64,000 nt of DNA from an uncultured Eggerthellaceae bacterium (GTDB lineage: Bacteria > Actinomycetota > Coriobacteriia > Coriobacteriales > Eggerthellaceae), in assembly GCA_910588905.1 (NCBI GenBank), contig CAJURZ010000014.1, forward strand, positions 1 through 64,000, in the 5' to 3' direction. The notes under the pieces were generated by a model. It was not told the DNA's origin. It did no database searches and saw nothing but the letters and a program-made list of their open reading frames with translations. The translations under genes were made by a program, and so were the position numbers. Position 1 is the first letter of the stretch. Each line of letters begins with the position of its first letter. Shown piece by piece: positions 34,902 to 43,908 of this stretch.

Positions 34902-36260
34902 TCAGGAGCGCAGTTTCGTCCGGATCTCTATGACGCGTGCGATGCTCTTGGCCACTTCCACGCCCACATGCCAGTGATCCTTCTCGTAGAGCGTCTTGCC
35001 GTCTACCATGGTCATCATGATATCTGCCACAGAGCAGGTATTGACCACAGCAGACATGGGGTTGACCTCAGGTGTCTGATGCGAACTGGATAGGTCTATG
35101 GCGATGATATCCGCCCGCTTGCCTATCTCCAGAGAACCGATCTCATCTTCCATCTTGAGCGCCCGCGCTCCACCGATGGTGGCCATCTCCAGCATGGTGG
35201 CCGCATCTAGGAAGCGCCGCGTATCGCGAGCCCGGTGCAACAGGAGCCCCGTGCGCATCTCGGAGAGCATATCGGTGGATTCCGTTGCTGCCGGCGAGTC
35301 AGTGCCCAATCCGATGCGCAGACCGGCCTGGATCAGCTCGGAGAGCGGCGCCACGCCCATGCCCAGTTGCGCATTAGCCCGCGGGCAGGTGCAGATGGCC
35401 ACACCCTTCTCCACCAGCTTGCGGATATCGTCGTCATCTATGTGCACGGCGTGGATCATCAGCACATTGGGAGCGTCGAAGGCCCCCCAATTGAGAGCGT
35501 AGCGCACCGGCGTCACCCCAAAAGGAAGCCAGGGTGGGATCTCAACGTAGCCGCGCGTCTCCACATCCATGTTGTCTACGGCGAACATGGAAGAGCCGCG
35601 CATCACGAAGTTGAACTCCTCACGACTGCCTGCCAGGCGCATGGCCACGGGCAGGTCCTCTTCGCAGGCCAGTTCGGATACCATTCCGAAGACCTGGGGG
35701 TGATTGGCATAGATGGCCGCAGGAGCTATGCCGACGCTCACATTCGTGCCCGCAGTGCGGTCACGCCAATCAGCGATATCCCTCTCAGCGGAATGCATGG
35801 CGTAGCTCACCCGCATCTTGTCCATAGCGCCCACTTCGCGATAGATCACCGAACGCAGACCCAAGGCCAGCGTAGCCTTGAGCACCGCCCCCGAAGCGGT
35901 GATGTCGCACACCGTGGTGATGCCACTCGCCAGAGCATCCAAGCCGCCCACGACCGCGGAGTCATACCAATCGGCATTCTCCATGCGCGTTGACTTCTCG
36001 ATCACCGAGAGGATCCACCGAGCGTAAGGCTGGTCGGCCACCAAGCCCCTGAGCACCGTCTTCTCCAAGCGTGTGTGCAGATCCACAAAGCCCGGCATGA
36101 GCGCCGCCATGCCGAAATCCTTGACCTCCTCCTCCGGATAGCGCTGGAGGAGCGTGGTCATATCCCCCACGTCCGCTATCCGATTCCCCTTGACGAGGAC
36201 AGCACCCCCCGCGATGGGGTCTCCGGTGATGGGAAAGACGTATTTCGCACTGAGTATCAT
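34902..36260 (-). CDS. Amidohydrolase-superfamily protein with degenerate metal site
   Basis: 452-aa protein of the ATZ/TRZ-type amidohydrolase superfamily (SAH/MTA deaminase, aminodeoxyfutalosine deaminase fold), beta-sandwich plus TIM barrel. The start at 36260 has GAGG six bases upstream. Superfamily metal ligands are partly lost: the HxH motif reads His62-Thr-Arg64; the strand-5 histidine (usual PHSPY) is Ala181; the strand-6 histidine is Arg208; only His270/His273 (IHAVH) and Asp321 (GTDSP) remain. It may be catalytically dead, or a different activity. Divergent from ubiE/menG, suggesting a menaquinone link (MqnX-like), but that enzyme normally keeps its metal site. Confidence 0.8.
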   Translation of the reverse strand: MILSAKYVFPITGDPIAGGAVLVKGNRIADVGDMTTLLQRYPEEEVKDFGMAALMPGFVDLHTRLEKTVLRGLVADQPYARWILSVIEKSTRMENADWYDSAVVGGLDALASGITTVCDITASGAVLKATLALGLRSVIYREVGAMDKMRVSYAMHSAERDIADWRDRTAGTNVSVGIAPAAIYANHPQVFGMVSELACEEDLPVAMRLAGSREEFNFVMRGSSMFAVDNMDVETRGYVEIPPWLPFGVTPVRYALNWGAFDAPNVLMIHAVHIDDDDIRKLVEKGVAICTCPRANAQLGMGVAPLSELIQAGLRIGLGTDSPAATESTDMLSEMRTGLLLHRARDTRRFLDAATMLEMATIGGARALKMEDEIGSLEIGKRADIIAIDLSSSHQTPEVNPMSAVVNTCSVADIMMTMVDGKTLYEKDHWHVGVEVAKSIARVIEIRTKLRS

Positions 36261-36366
36261 CCAAGACCTCGCTCGCATAGCTCTTCCGATGCGCCCGCCG
36301 AAGCGCGACGCGGCATTTTCTCGAACCTGAATTCTATCAGAGAGAGACCGGGTTATACTGCACGCC

Positions 36367-37113
36367 ATGGCAAGCATCGACACAGCAACCGGACACGCCG
36401 CTCACCCTGACATCTCCACGGTGCGGGTGCGCAGCATCTTCGCCTCCATCGCGGACCGCTACGAGCTCTTCAACGCCTGCTCCAGCTTTGGAGCCTACAA
36501 GGGCTGGATCCAGAAGGTCTGCGAGGTGGCAGACATCGAACCCACGGATGTGGTGCTGGACATAGCGGGAGGCACGGGGGATGTATCCTTCGCCGTGGCT
36601 GAGAAGTTCCATCCGCGCCGGGTGGTCTGCACCGACTTGGTACCGGAGATGCTGGATGTCGCACGCAAGCATGTCGAAGAGGGGCGAGGCGGGAACACGC
36701 CCCTGGAGTTCCAAGTGGCCGACGGCCAGGACCTTCCCTTCGAAGCGGATTCCTTCGACGCCGTCACCATGGCCTATGGCCTACGCAACATGCCGGAACG
36801 CGAACGGGCGCTCTCCGAGGTCCTGCGGGTGCTGAAGCCGGGCGGCAGCTTCACCTGCTTGGATTTCTCCACCCCGCTCCACCCCGCCTGGCGCGCTGCC
36901 TACAAGCTATACCTCAAGAATGCCATCCCGCTGTGGGGTAAGGTCATCACAGGCAGTTCCAAGGGGTTCCGGTATCTGGCGAATTCCATAGAAGCCTACC
37001 CGGATCAAGCGGGCGTGGCCGCACTTATGGAGGAAGCCGGATTCACGAACGTGACCTGGTTCGATTGCACGGGCGGCATCGCCTGCGTGCACGTAGCCGC
37101 CAAGCCGCTCTAA
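36367..37113 (+). CDS. menG: Demethylmenaquinone methyltransferase
   Basis: SAM-dependent C-methyltransferase of the UbiE/MenG type, 248 aa, last step in menaquinone synthesis. Signatures: VRSIFASIADRYELFN, DIAGGTGDVSF (SAM loop), VTMAYGLRNMPERE and FTCLDFSTP. Menaquinone is the likely product since no ubiquinone genes are seen. The gene is divergent from the amidohydrolase-fold protein and convergent with the TsaD fusion, with its stop overlapping that gene by 4 bases. Confidence 0.94.
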   Translation: MASIDTATGHAAHPDISTVRVRSIFASIADRYELFNACSSFGAYKGWIQKVCEVADIEPTDVVLDIAGGTGDVSFAVAEKFHPRRVVCTDLVPEMLDVARKHVEEGRGGNTPLEFQVADGQDLPFEADSFDAVTMAYGLRNMPERERALSEVLRVLKPGGSFTCLDFSTPLHPAWRAAYKLYLKNAIPLWGKVITGSSKGFRYLANSIEAYPDQAGVAALMEEAGFTNVTWFDCTGGIACVHVAAKPL

Positions 37114-39425
37114 TAGGCCTCAGAGAGGTCTGCGTGGGCGTAGGCATCCGCGTCCAGACCGAAGAAGCGCCCCTGCTCGAAGCGATCCAAGGCCACGAGG
37201 GCTATCATGGCCGCATTATCCCCACAGGAGGCCAACGGCGGCATCACCAAGCGCACCTTGCGAAGGGCGCACATCTGCTCATAGGCTGACCGCAGCTCAG
37301 GGTTCGCCGCTACACCTCCCCCTAGGCAGAACGTCGGCGCCCCTGTCTCTTCCAGCGCCTTGGCCGCTTTCGCTACCTGGACCTCTATGACCGCCGCCTC
37401 GAAGCTGGCACAGACATCAGGCACATTCAGCGTGCCCTCTTCTCGCGCCTTCTGGATATAGGTGATGACGGCAGTCTTGAGCCCTGAGAGCGAGAACCGG
37501 TAATCCCCTGAATGCAGGAGCGCACGGGGGAAGCTGATGGCGTCCGCCTGGCCCTCCTTGGCTAGGCGGGAGATATGCGGGCCTCCGGGATACGGCAACC
37601 CCAGCGCCTTCGCCACCTTGTCGAATGCCTCCCCCACTGCGTCGTCGATGGTGGCACCGAGGACCTCATAATCCTGCCAGTCGCGCATGTGCACCAGCAG
37701 CGTATTGCCGCCCGAGAGCAGCGACACCACCGCCGGGGGCTGGAACGGCTCCTCTTCAGCGCAACCGAGCTTGTTCGCATAGATATGCCCTTCCAGGTGA
37801 TTCACTCCTATATAGGGTACCGCCAGCGCCCAGGCTGCTCCTTTGGCGAAGGCCACCCCCACCACTAGCGCCCCCACGAGGCCCGGTGCATAGGTGGCCG
37901 CTACAGCATCCAGATCCCGCCAGCGGAGGCCCGCATCCTCTAGCGCCGCTTCGGCCACGCCGCAGATGGCCTCCACATGCTTGCGGCTCGCTATCTCAGG
38001 CACAACGCCGCCGAAGCGAGCATGGAAATCTATCTGAGAGGCCACGACATCGGACAGGATACGCCCATCTCCGTCTACGACCGCCCCCGCCGTCTCATCA
38101 CAGGAGGTCTCTAGGGCCAAGATGCGCGGAGCCGCCCCAGCAGCTTGGGGTGGCCGCTGTTCCTGAAGGCTGATGCCAGCCACATTCCGCTTGCGCTTCT
38201 CGGCCAGACGGCCCAGCACCTCGCTGATGCTCCCTTGATAGATGAGCGCGTCTTCCCTGTCGGAATAGTAGCGTGGGCGCCGACCCACCGGAGACATCCC
38301 CAATGATCCGTAGAAGGCGGCTGCTCCCGTATTGGAAGCGCGCACTTCCAGGGAAACGGTGCGGGCTGCCAGGTTGCGAGCATCCTCCAGCACCCGCTCC
38401 ATGAGCCGCGAGGCTATCCCCTCACGTTGCATCTCGGGAAGGGTAGCCACCTTCAGCACCTGGGCATCGCCGTCTATGATGAGCGCGCCCCCGTAACCCA
38501 CCAAGCGCCCCTCCGACACCGCCATCCACCAGGTGCGCAGCTTCTGATCCAATTCATCGGCGAAAGCCCGGGCAGACCATGCGTCCGACCCCATGACCTC
38601 CTCTTCGAGGGCAGCCGCTTGCGCCGCATAGGAAACGCTCAGCGGGGATATCTGCACAGAAGCAGCTCCCGGATGCTGAACCCCAGACGCAAGGTCGCGC
38701 TCCTCTGTCGAGGCCAGCCGCGCCCGCTCGCCCTCCTCCGCATCCGACAGCCGGGTGTAGATGGGAAGCACCTCGGCAGCTTTCTGCTGAGCCTCCGGGC
38801 AGGCCATCCGCTCCCGCAATGCCAAAAGGAGCCCCTCGCCGGTGGGGGTCCAGAGCTCAGAGGGCAACTCCTGAGCCTTGCGGGCGAAGAGGTCGGAGTA
38901 CTTGCTCAAGCCATCTCCCGCTAGGTGGATGCCGCTTTCGGGGATGTCGCAAGCGAACTCGGCCGCCTTCACCACCCGGTCCTCGGTGAGCCGTTGCACA
39001 CCAACACCATCCAACTGGAAGTAGGCCGGGTAGACCTCCTTGCGCATGGCATCTCCCACCACGAGCAGCCTGCCGCGGACATTCGAACTCCAGGCCTTCC
39101 AGGCGATGGCCTCTAAGGTGGAAAGCCCCACCAAAGGCACATCCAAGGCAGAGGCGATGCCCTTGGCAGTAGCCAAGGCAATGCGCACTCCCGTGAATGA
39201 GCCGGGGCCGCGGCCGACGGCCACCAAGACGATATCCTCCTGGCTGACCCCCGCCTGCTCGCAAAGACGGCTCAACGTGTCCAGCAAGCGCGTGTTCGAT
39301 GCACGATGAGCGGGAAGGTTCTCTTGGGCCAAGAGGCCAACAGAGCCATCCGGCTGCCTGCGTCCCACCGCGGCTGCGATCACCTCATTGGAGGTGTCGA
39401 AGGCTATGACGAAGCCCTCAGGCAT
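37110..39425 (-). CDS. tsaD: TsaB-RimI-TsaD fusion (t6A synthesis and ribosomal protein acetylation)
   Basis: 771-aa polyprotein with three enzymes usually coded separately. Residues 1-235: TsaB-like scaffold (AFDTSNEVIAAA, GRGPGSFTGVRIA). Residues about 257-405: GNAT acetyltransferase of RimI type, with QREGIASRLMERVL. Residues 434-771: TsaD (ALETSCDET, NHLEGH metal histidines, GGNTLL, GGVAANPEL, CGDNAAMIA). TsaB and TsaD act together with TsaE and TsaC in t6A formation on tRNA for ANN codons. Start ATG 39425 is inside the tsaE stop region (8-base overlap). Confidence 0.95.
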   Translation of the reverse strand: MPEGFVIAFDTSNEVIAAAVGRRQPDGSVGLLAQENLPAHRASNTRLLDTLSRLCEQAGVSQEDIVLVAVGRGPGSFTGVRIALATAKGIASALDVPLVGLSTLEAIAWKAWSSNVRGRLLVVGDAMRKEVYPAYFQLDGVGVQRLTEDRVVKAAEFACDIPESGIHLAGDGLSKYSDLFARKAQELPSELWTPTGEGLLLALRERMACPEAQQKAAEVLPIYTRLSDAEEGERARLASTEERDLASGVQHPGAASVQISPLSVSYAAQAAALEEEVMGSDAWSARAFADELDQKLRTWWMAVSEGRLVGYGGALIIDGDAQVLKVATLPEMQREGIASRLMERVLEDARNLAARTVSLEVRASNTGAAAFYGSLGMSPVGRRPRYYSDREDALIYQGSISEVLGRLAEKRKRNVAGISLQEQRPPQAAGAAPRILALETSCDETAGAVVDGDGRILSDVVASQIDFHARFGGVVPEIASRKHVEAICGVAEAALEDAGLRWRDLDAVAATYAPGLVGALVVGVAFAKGAAWALAVPYIGVNHLEGHIYANKLGCAEEEPFQPPAVVSLLSGGNTLLVHMRDWQDYEVLGATIDDAVGEAFDKVAKALGLPYPGGPHISRLAKEGQADAISFPRALLHSGDYRFSLSGLKTAVITYIQKAREEGTLNVPDVCASFEAAVIEVQVAKAAKALEETGAPTFCLGGGVAANPELRSAYEQMCALRKVRLVMPPLASCGDNAAMIALVALDRFEQGRFFGLDADAYAHADLSEAY

Positions 39426-39951
39426 CTTGATCCTTCGGAGGCATCTTGCCATCAAAAGCCTGCGCCGCTACCTTCAGCAGGCATACTGCTCGGCTACCGC
39501 TGGCAGAGAGGCGAAGGCTGCGGGCATCCTCGCAGCCTTCGATATAGCCTATCTGGATGGTGAGGGCGCCTTCAGGCATATCGTTCGAGAATAGATCAGC
39601 CCATTCGATGAGACACACCCCTGGGGTGGAATCATCCGTGAGCGCCCAGAAATCCACATCTTCCAATTGGTCCGGACCGTCTAAGCGGTACAGATCGAAA
39701 TGATGAAGGGGCAGGCGCCCTTCTGGATAGGTGCAGAGGATGTTGAACGTGGGGCTCACCACCGGAGCAGTGATGCCAAGGGCCTGGGCGAAGGCCTGGG
39801 CGAAGCTGGTCTTCCCAGCTCCCAGCTCCCCTTCCAAGCAGATGACATCCCCATCTTGGACCGCCGCCGCCAGCGCTGACCCCAATGAGGCGAAGTCAGC
39901 GCGGGAAGCAGGACTCCATGAGAAGCTTGCGTCCAAGCCGTTCGTAGCCAC
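39418..39951 (-). CDS. tsaE: tRNA t6A synthesis ATPase TsaE
   Basis: ATPase that cycles the TsaB-TsaD complex. 177 aa. P-loop LEGELGAGKTSF, SPTFNILCTY, LHHFDLYRL and LIEWADLF are all family hallmarks. It overlaps the start of the TsaB-RimI-TsaD gene by eight bases, consistent with stoichiometric expression. Follows fhs by 15 bases. TsaC is not in this window. Confidence 0.95.
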   Translation of the reverse strand: MATNGLDASFSWSPASRADFASLGSALAAAVQDGDVICLEGELGAGKTSFAQAFAQALGITAPVVSPTFNILCTYPEGRLPLHHFDLYRLDGPDQLEDVDFWALTDDSTPGVCLIEWADLFSNDMPEGALTIQIGYIEGCEDARSLRLSASGSRAVCLLKVAAQAFDGKMPPKDQDA

Positions 39952-39966
39952 GTCCCAGACGCTCCC

Positions 39967-41655
39967 CTAGAACAGCCCCGTTATCTTGCCGGTCTCGTCC
40001 ACATCTATCTTCTGAGCAGCAGGGGTCTTCCCGAGACCCGGCATGGTCATGATGCTACCGGTCAATGCCACGACGAAGCCTGCACCCGCTGAAACCTTCA
40101 CCTCACGCACCGTGATGTTGAACCCACGCGGGGCTCCCAGCTTCGCCGCGTCATCAGAGAACGAGTATTGGGTCTTCGCCATGCATACGGGCATGCTCCC
40201 GAAGCCCAGCTTCTCCAGCTTGGCTATCTCACGCACGGCCGCCGGTTCGAATACCACGCCGTCGGCATGGTAGATGCGCTTCGCGATGGCCTCTATCTTC
40301 TCCGTCAAGGAAAGGTCATCCTCGTAGGAGTATTCGAAGGTCGCAGCACTGCGGCCGTCTTCGTCTCCCTTTTCGCAGAGGCGCACCACCTCATCAGCCA
40401 AAGCCAGACCGCCTTCGCCGCCCTTCGCCCACACCTCGGAAAGCGCAACGTCCACACCCAGCTTGTTGCACTCCGCCTCTACCAGATCCAGCTCTGCCTT
40501 GGTATCAGTAGGGAAGGCATTGATGGCTACCACACAGGGCAGTTGGTAGACCTGGGTGATGTTCTCCACATGCTGGAGCAGGTTCGGCAGGCCCGCCTTG
40601 AGCGCCTCCAGGTTCTCCGTGTTGAGATCTTCCTTGGCCACGCCGCCATGGTTCTTGAGGGCGCGCACCGTAGCCACCACCACGACGGCATCCGGCTTGA
40701 GCCCTGCCAAGCGGCACTTGATGTCCAGGAACTTCTCCGCGCCCAGATCGGCCCCGAAGCCCGCTTCGGTGACGCAGTAATCCCCCAATGCCATAGCCAT
40801 GCGCGTGGCCATGATGGAGTTGCATCCATGGGCGATGTTCGCGAAGGGACCGCCGTGGACGAAGGCGGGGTTGCCCTCCAAGGTCTGCACCAGATTCGGC
40901 TTCAAGGCGTCCTTCAGCAAGGCGCACATGGCCCCTTCGGCCTGAAGGTCATGGGCGGTCACGGGCTCATCATCATAGGTGTAGCCCACCACGATGCGTC
41001 CCAGGCGCTCTTTCAGGTCAGTGATGGAGGTTGCCAAGCAGAAGATAGCCATGACCTCAGAGGCCACGGTGATATCGAAGCCGTCTTCCCGCGGCACCCC
41101 GTGGGCCTTGCCGCCCAGGCCATCCACGATGTGCCGGAGCTGGCGGTCGTTCATATCTACGACCCGCTTCCAGGTGATGCGGCGCACATCTATGTTCAGC
41201 TCATTGCCATTCTGGATATGAGCATCCAGCATAGCCGCCAGAAGGTTATTGGCTGCTCCGATGGCATGGAAGTCGCCCGTGAAATGCAGGTTGATATCCT
41301 CCATGGGGATCACCTGGGCATAGCCGCCTCCGGCCGCTCCCCCCTTGATGCCGAAAACGGGGCCGAGCGAAGGCTCACGCAAGGCCACCACCACGTTCTT
41401 GCCCCGCTGGGCTAGCGCGTCAGCCAGACCGACGGTGGTAGTGGTCTTCCCTTCGCCCGCAGGAGTGGGATTGATAGCCGTCACCAAGATGAGCTTTCCC
41501 GGCTCATGGGATCCTTCGGCGAGCAGGTTGTAGTCCACCTTCGCCTTGTACTGCCCATAGGCCTCCAGATGATCCTCGCCGATCCCCAGTGCCTGGGCCA
41601 CATCCGTGATCCGCTTGGGTTCAGCAGCCTGTGCGATCTGAATGTCTGTGAGCAT
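39967..41655 (-). CDS. fhs: Formate-tetrahydrofolate ligase
   Basis: ATP-dependent formation of 10-formyl-THF from formate, 562 aa, typical length. Motif TPAGEGKTTTTVGLADAL is the ATP P-loop; REPSLGPVFGIKGGAAGGGYAQ is the PEP-like signature; TGDFHAIGAANNLL and GAGFVVALTGSIMTMPGLGKTP end signature are intact. Works in one-carbon metabolism in anaerobes. First gene before tsaE and the TsaBD fusion. Confidence 0.97.
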   Translation of the reverse strand: MLTDIQIAQAAEPKRITDVAQALGIGEDHLEAYGQYKAKVDYNLLAEGSHEPGKLILVTAINPTPAGEGKTTTTVGLADALAQRGKNVVVALREPSLGPVFGIKGGAAGGGYAQVIPMEDINLHFTGDFHAIGAANNLLAAMLDAHIQNGNELNIDVRRITWKRVVDMNDRQLRHIVDGLGGKAHGVPREDGFDITVASEVMAIFCLATSITDLKERLGRIVVGYTYDDEPVTAHDLQAEGAMCALLKDALKPNLVQTLEGNPAFVHGGPFANIAHGCNSIMATRMAMALGDYCVTEAGFGADLGAEKFLDIKCRLAGLKPDAVVVVATVRALKNHGGVAKEDLNTENLEALKAGLPNLLQHVENITQVYQLPCVVAINAFPTDTKAELDLVEAECNKLGVDVALSEVWAKGGEGGLALADEVVRLCEKGDEDGRSAATFEYSYEDDLSLTEKIEAIAKRIYHADGVVFEPAAVREIAKLEKLGFGSMPVCMAKTQYSFSDDAAKLGAPRGFNITVREVKVSAGAGFVVALTGSIMTMPGLGKTPAAQKIDVDETGKITGLF

Positions 41656-41696
41656 CCCATGCCTCCTTGTCAGCCGTCTTGGCTCCCGTAGGGTTC

Positions 41697-42485
41697 CTAC
41701 CTGCGTTGGTGTGCCTCTGATATTAAGCGAAGTCCGGTGAGAGTGAGCTCAAGATCTACGACATCTATCATCTTCGACAGGCCAGCGATCTGTCGGGCCA
41801 ATCCACCCGTAGCCACCGTGTGAGCCTCGTATCCCAATTCGTCGAAGACGCGGCGGATGAGACCGTCGGTGCGTTCCACCTCTCCCAAGAGGATGCCGCT
41901 CTCTAGGGCCTCTCGCGTATTGCGCCCGATGGCTTGCGGAGGTGGCACCAACTCCACCGCTGCCAGCTTCGCCCCCTGAGCGAAGAGGGTAGAGGCGCTG
42001 GTCTGCAAGCCCGGGGCGATGATGCCTCCGATGAAGCAGCCGCGCGCATCGATGACCTCCATGTTCGTAGCGGTGCCGAAATCCACCACTACGCAGGGGC
42101 AGCCGTAGAGGGCCTTGGCGGCCACGGCGTCAGCCACCCGGTCCGCCCCTATCTCTTCGGGGTGCGGATAATCTGCCTGGAACAGGTCCCCTGCGCTCTT
42201 CGCCGTGCAATGGAGCATCTCCACACCGAAGAGCCGCCGCACCGCCTCCTCCCAGCCACCCGCCAGCTGAGGCACCACGGAGGAGAGCACCGCACTGCTG
42301 ACTTCCGAGCGGCTGACCCCATCCATGGCCATGAGGGAGAGCAATCCCACCCGCAGCTCATCGGGAGTAGCGTTCCTGTCCGTAGGAACCCGCCAAGAGG
42401 CCCGCAAGGCCTCACCATCATAGATACCGGTGACAGTATGGGTGTTGCCCACATCTACGGCTAATAACATAATTTCCGAGGTCAT
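41697..42485 (-). CDS. coaX: Type III pantothenate kinase
   Basis: Phosphorylates pantothenate in CoA synthesis. About 262 aa. ASKHA motifs: AVDVGNTHTVTGIYD phosphate-1, GADRVADAVAAKALYG, VVDFGTATNMEVID and GGIIAPGLQTSA. The start could be ATG 42485 or 42470; neither has a strong ribosome site, but the second sits directly before the conserved domain. Divergent from the response regulator. Confidence 0.94.
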   Translation of the reverse strand: MTSEIMLLAVDVGNTHTVTGIYDGEALRASWRVPTDRNATPDELRVGLLSLMAMDGVSRSEVSSAVLSSVVPQLAGGWEEAVRRLFGVEMLHCTAKSAGDLFQADYPHPEEIGADRVADAVAAKALYGCPCVVVDFGTATNMEVIDARGCFIGGIIAPGLQTSASTLFAQGAKLAAVELVPPPQAIGRNTREALESGILLGEVERTDGLIRRVFDELGYEAHTVATGGLARQIAGLSKMIDVVDLELTLTGLRLISEAHQRR

Positions 42486-42588
42486 CTTTCAGAAATTGGT
42501 GGATAATAGTTGACACCAACGATACACCATCAAGGGGGATATCGCAGCGCATGTCAGCGCTGCGGATGCATCAGGAAAGGTGATGGTC

Positions 42589-43281
42589 ATGTCCGAGACA
42601 GCAAGCCGCATCCTCGTCGTAGATGACGAAGCCACGATCACTGATTTTGTGGGGTACGCTCTCAAGAAGGAAGGCTACAACGCCGATATCGTCCAGAACG
42701 GCGAAGACGCCATCGCGCTAGCTGGCCAGAATGACTATGACCTCTACATCCTGGACATCATGCTGCCTGGCATGGACGGCTATGAGCTCTGCCGTCGTCT
42801 GCGCCAGAGCACTTCGGCCCCGGTTCTGTTCCTGTCCGCCCGTGACACGGAGCTGGATAAGGTGGTAGGCCTTGAGATAGGCGGAGATGATTACCTGGCG
42901 AAGCCCTTCGGCGTCCGTGAGCTGATCGCCCGCGTCCGCGCACTGCTGCGCAGGGGCGCTGGACAAGTGGGCAACGTCCATAACGTGGTCACCGTGAATG
43001 GCATCACGCTGGACGAAGATGCCCATACCGCCTCAGGAGAATCTGGCGACATAGACCTGACGCCGCGGGAATTCGAGCTCTTGGCATCGCTGATGAAGAG
43101 CGCTGGCAAGGTGGTTAGCCGCGAAGACCTCTTGCGGGATGCCTGGGGTTGGGAATACCTCACTGAGACCAAGACGGTGGACACCCACATCAAGCGCTTG
43201 CGTGACAAGATCTCCGCTGCAGGCTATGATCCCACGCTGGTGGAGACGGTCCGTGGCTACGGGTATCGCTTCAAGGCCTAA
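42589..43281 (+). CDS. OmpR/PhoB-family response regulator (orphan)
   Basis: DNA-binding two-component regulator, 230 aa. Receiver domain with acidic pocket (VVDDE), phospho-acceptor Asp56 (YILDIMLPG), Ser/Thr (LFLSAR) and Lys105 (LAKPF); C-terminal winged helix with DLTPREFELLASLM and VRGYGYRFK. ATG 42589 has GGAAAGG eight bases away; GTG/ATG at 42580-42583 are alternatives. No histidine kinase gene follows; a terminator comes right after it. Confidence 0.92.
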   Translation: MSETASRILVVDDEATITDFVGYALKKEGYNADIVQNGEDAIALAGQNDYDLYILDIMLPGMDGYELCRRLRQSTSAPVLFLSARDTELDKVVGLEIGGDDYLAKPFGVRELIARVRALLRRGAGQVGNVHNVVTVNGITLDEDAHTASGESGDIDLTPREFELLASLMKSAGKVVSREDLLRDAWGWEYLTETKTVDTHIKRLRDKISAAGYDPTLVETVRGYGYRFKA

Positions 43282-43313
43282 GCGCTCCGCTCATCCTGCA
43301 TAGAAGATACGCA

Positions 43314-43348
43314 CGAAGAGCCCCATCAACGGGGCTCTTCGCCTTTCC
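43314..43348 (+). terminator. Terminator after the response regulator
   Basis: Perfect 11-bp stem CGAAGAGCCCC with its complement around ATCAAC (43314-43341), followed by GCCTTTCC. The U-tract is short. It lies 33 bases after the stop codon and before the convergent NYN gene. Confidence 0.7.
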
Positions 43349-43365
43349 GGAGATGGTCATCTGTC

Positions 43366-43908
43366 CTATCTGCCCTCATCCCGCAGAGCTTCTAGCTTGG
43401 CGATGACCTCAGGGGAGAGCCGATCAGCCACCGTGCGCTTCTGGGCTACCGCCGGGCTCTCGTCCTCATGAACCTCGCGCCTGTGGAGCTCTATCTCTTG
43501 GCAGAACCCCTCAGCGCTCATGCGGTCCACCCCTCCGCCGAAGACCGCATCTTGGATGCCCGCATCGCTTGAGACGACGAGCGTCTCTATGCCGCGCTCC
43601 TTCGCGTCGAAGGCCAGCTTCTCGATGAGCCTGTCCGCCGACTGGCCTCGCCGGGTGAACATCACGCGCACTGACCCTATGCTGGTGTCCGACTCGCGGG
43701 CCGCATAGGCATTGTCAGCCGCATCGAAGACCACGATGCCTTCCCCTCCGCGGCCCGCGATGTCTATCACGTCATTGATGAGCCTCTCGCGAGCCTGGTT
43801 GAACGTGTCATCGGTGTAGTCTGGCAGCTTGATGAGGTCGTAGCGGCTACCCGACCGGATGACGTTGTAGCCGTCTACGATGAGCAGGCGCTTCCTATCC
43901 TTGGCCAC
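43366..43908 (-). CDS. NYN-domain RNase-like protein (YacP/Rae1 family)
   Basis: 180-aa PIN-like NYN domain protein, related to Bacillus Rae1 (YacP), a ribosome-associated mRNA endonuclease. Acidic active-site positions are visible: LIVDGYNVIR, VVFDAADN, and VVSSDAGIQDAVFG. Downstream of rlmB with a 14-base overlap, the order found widely in Gram-positive genomes (with cysS), suggesting a role near the ribosome. C-terminal Arg/Glu tail. Confidence 0.88.
   Translation of the reverse strand: MAKDRKRLLIVDGYNVIRSGSRYDLIKLPDYTDDTFNQARERLINDVIDIAGRGGEGIVVFDAADNAYAARESDTSIGSVRVMFTRRGQSADRLIEKLAFDAKERGIETLVVSSDAGIQDAVFGGGVDRMSAEGFCQEIELHRREVHEDESPAVAQKRTVADRLSPEVIAKLEALRDEGR

Noticed and set aside
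40168..41415. 415-codon plus-strand ORF over fhs
   Set aside because: Shadow of formate-THF ligase, whose signatures are all present on the minus strand.
42510..42515. TTGACA as promoter for the response regulator
   Set aside because: The -35 is perfect, but no -10 can be found at 16-19 bases, so I did not list it as a promoter.
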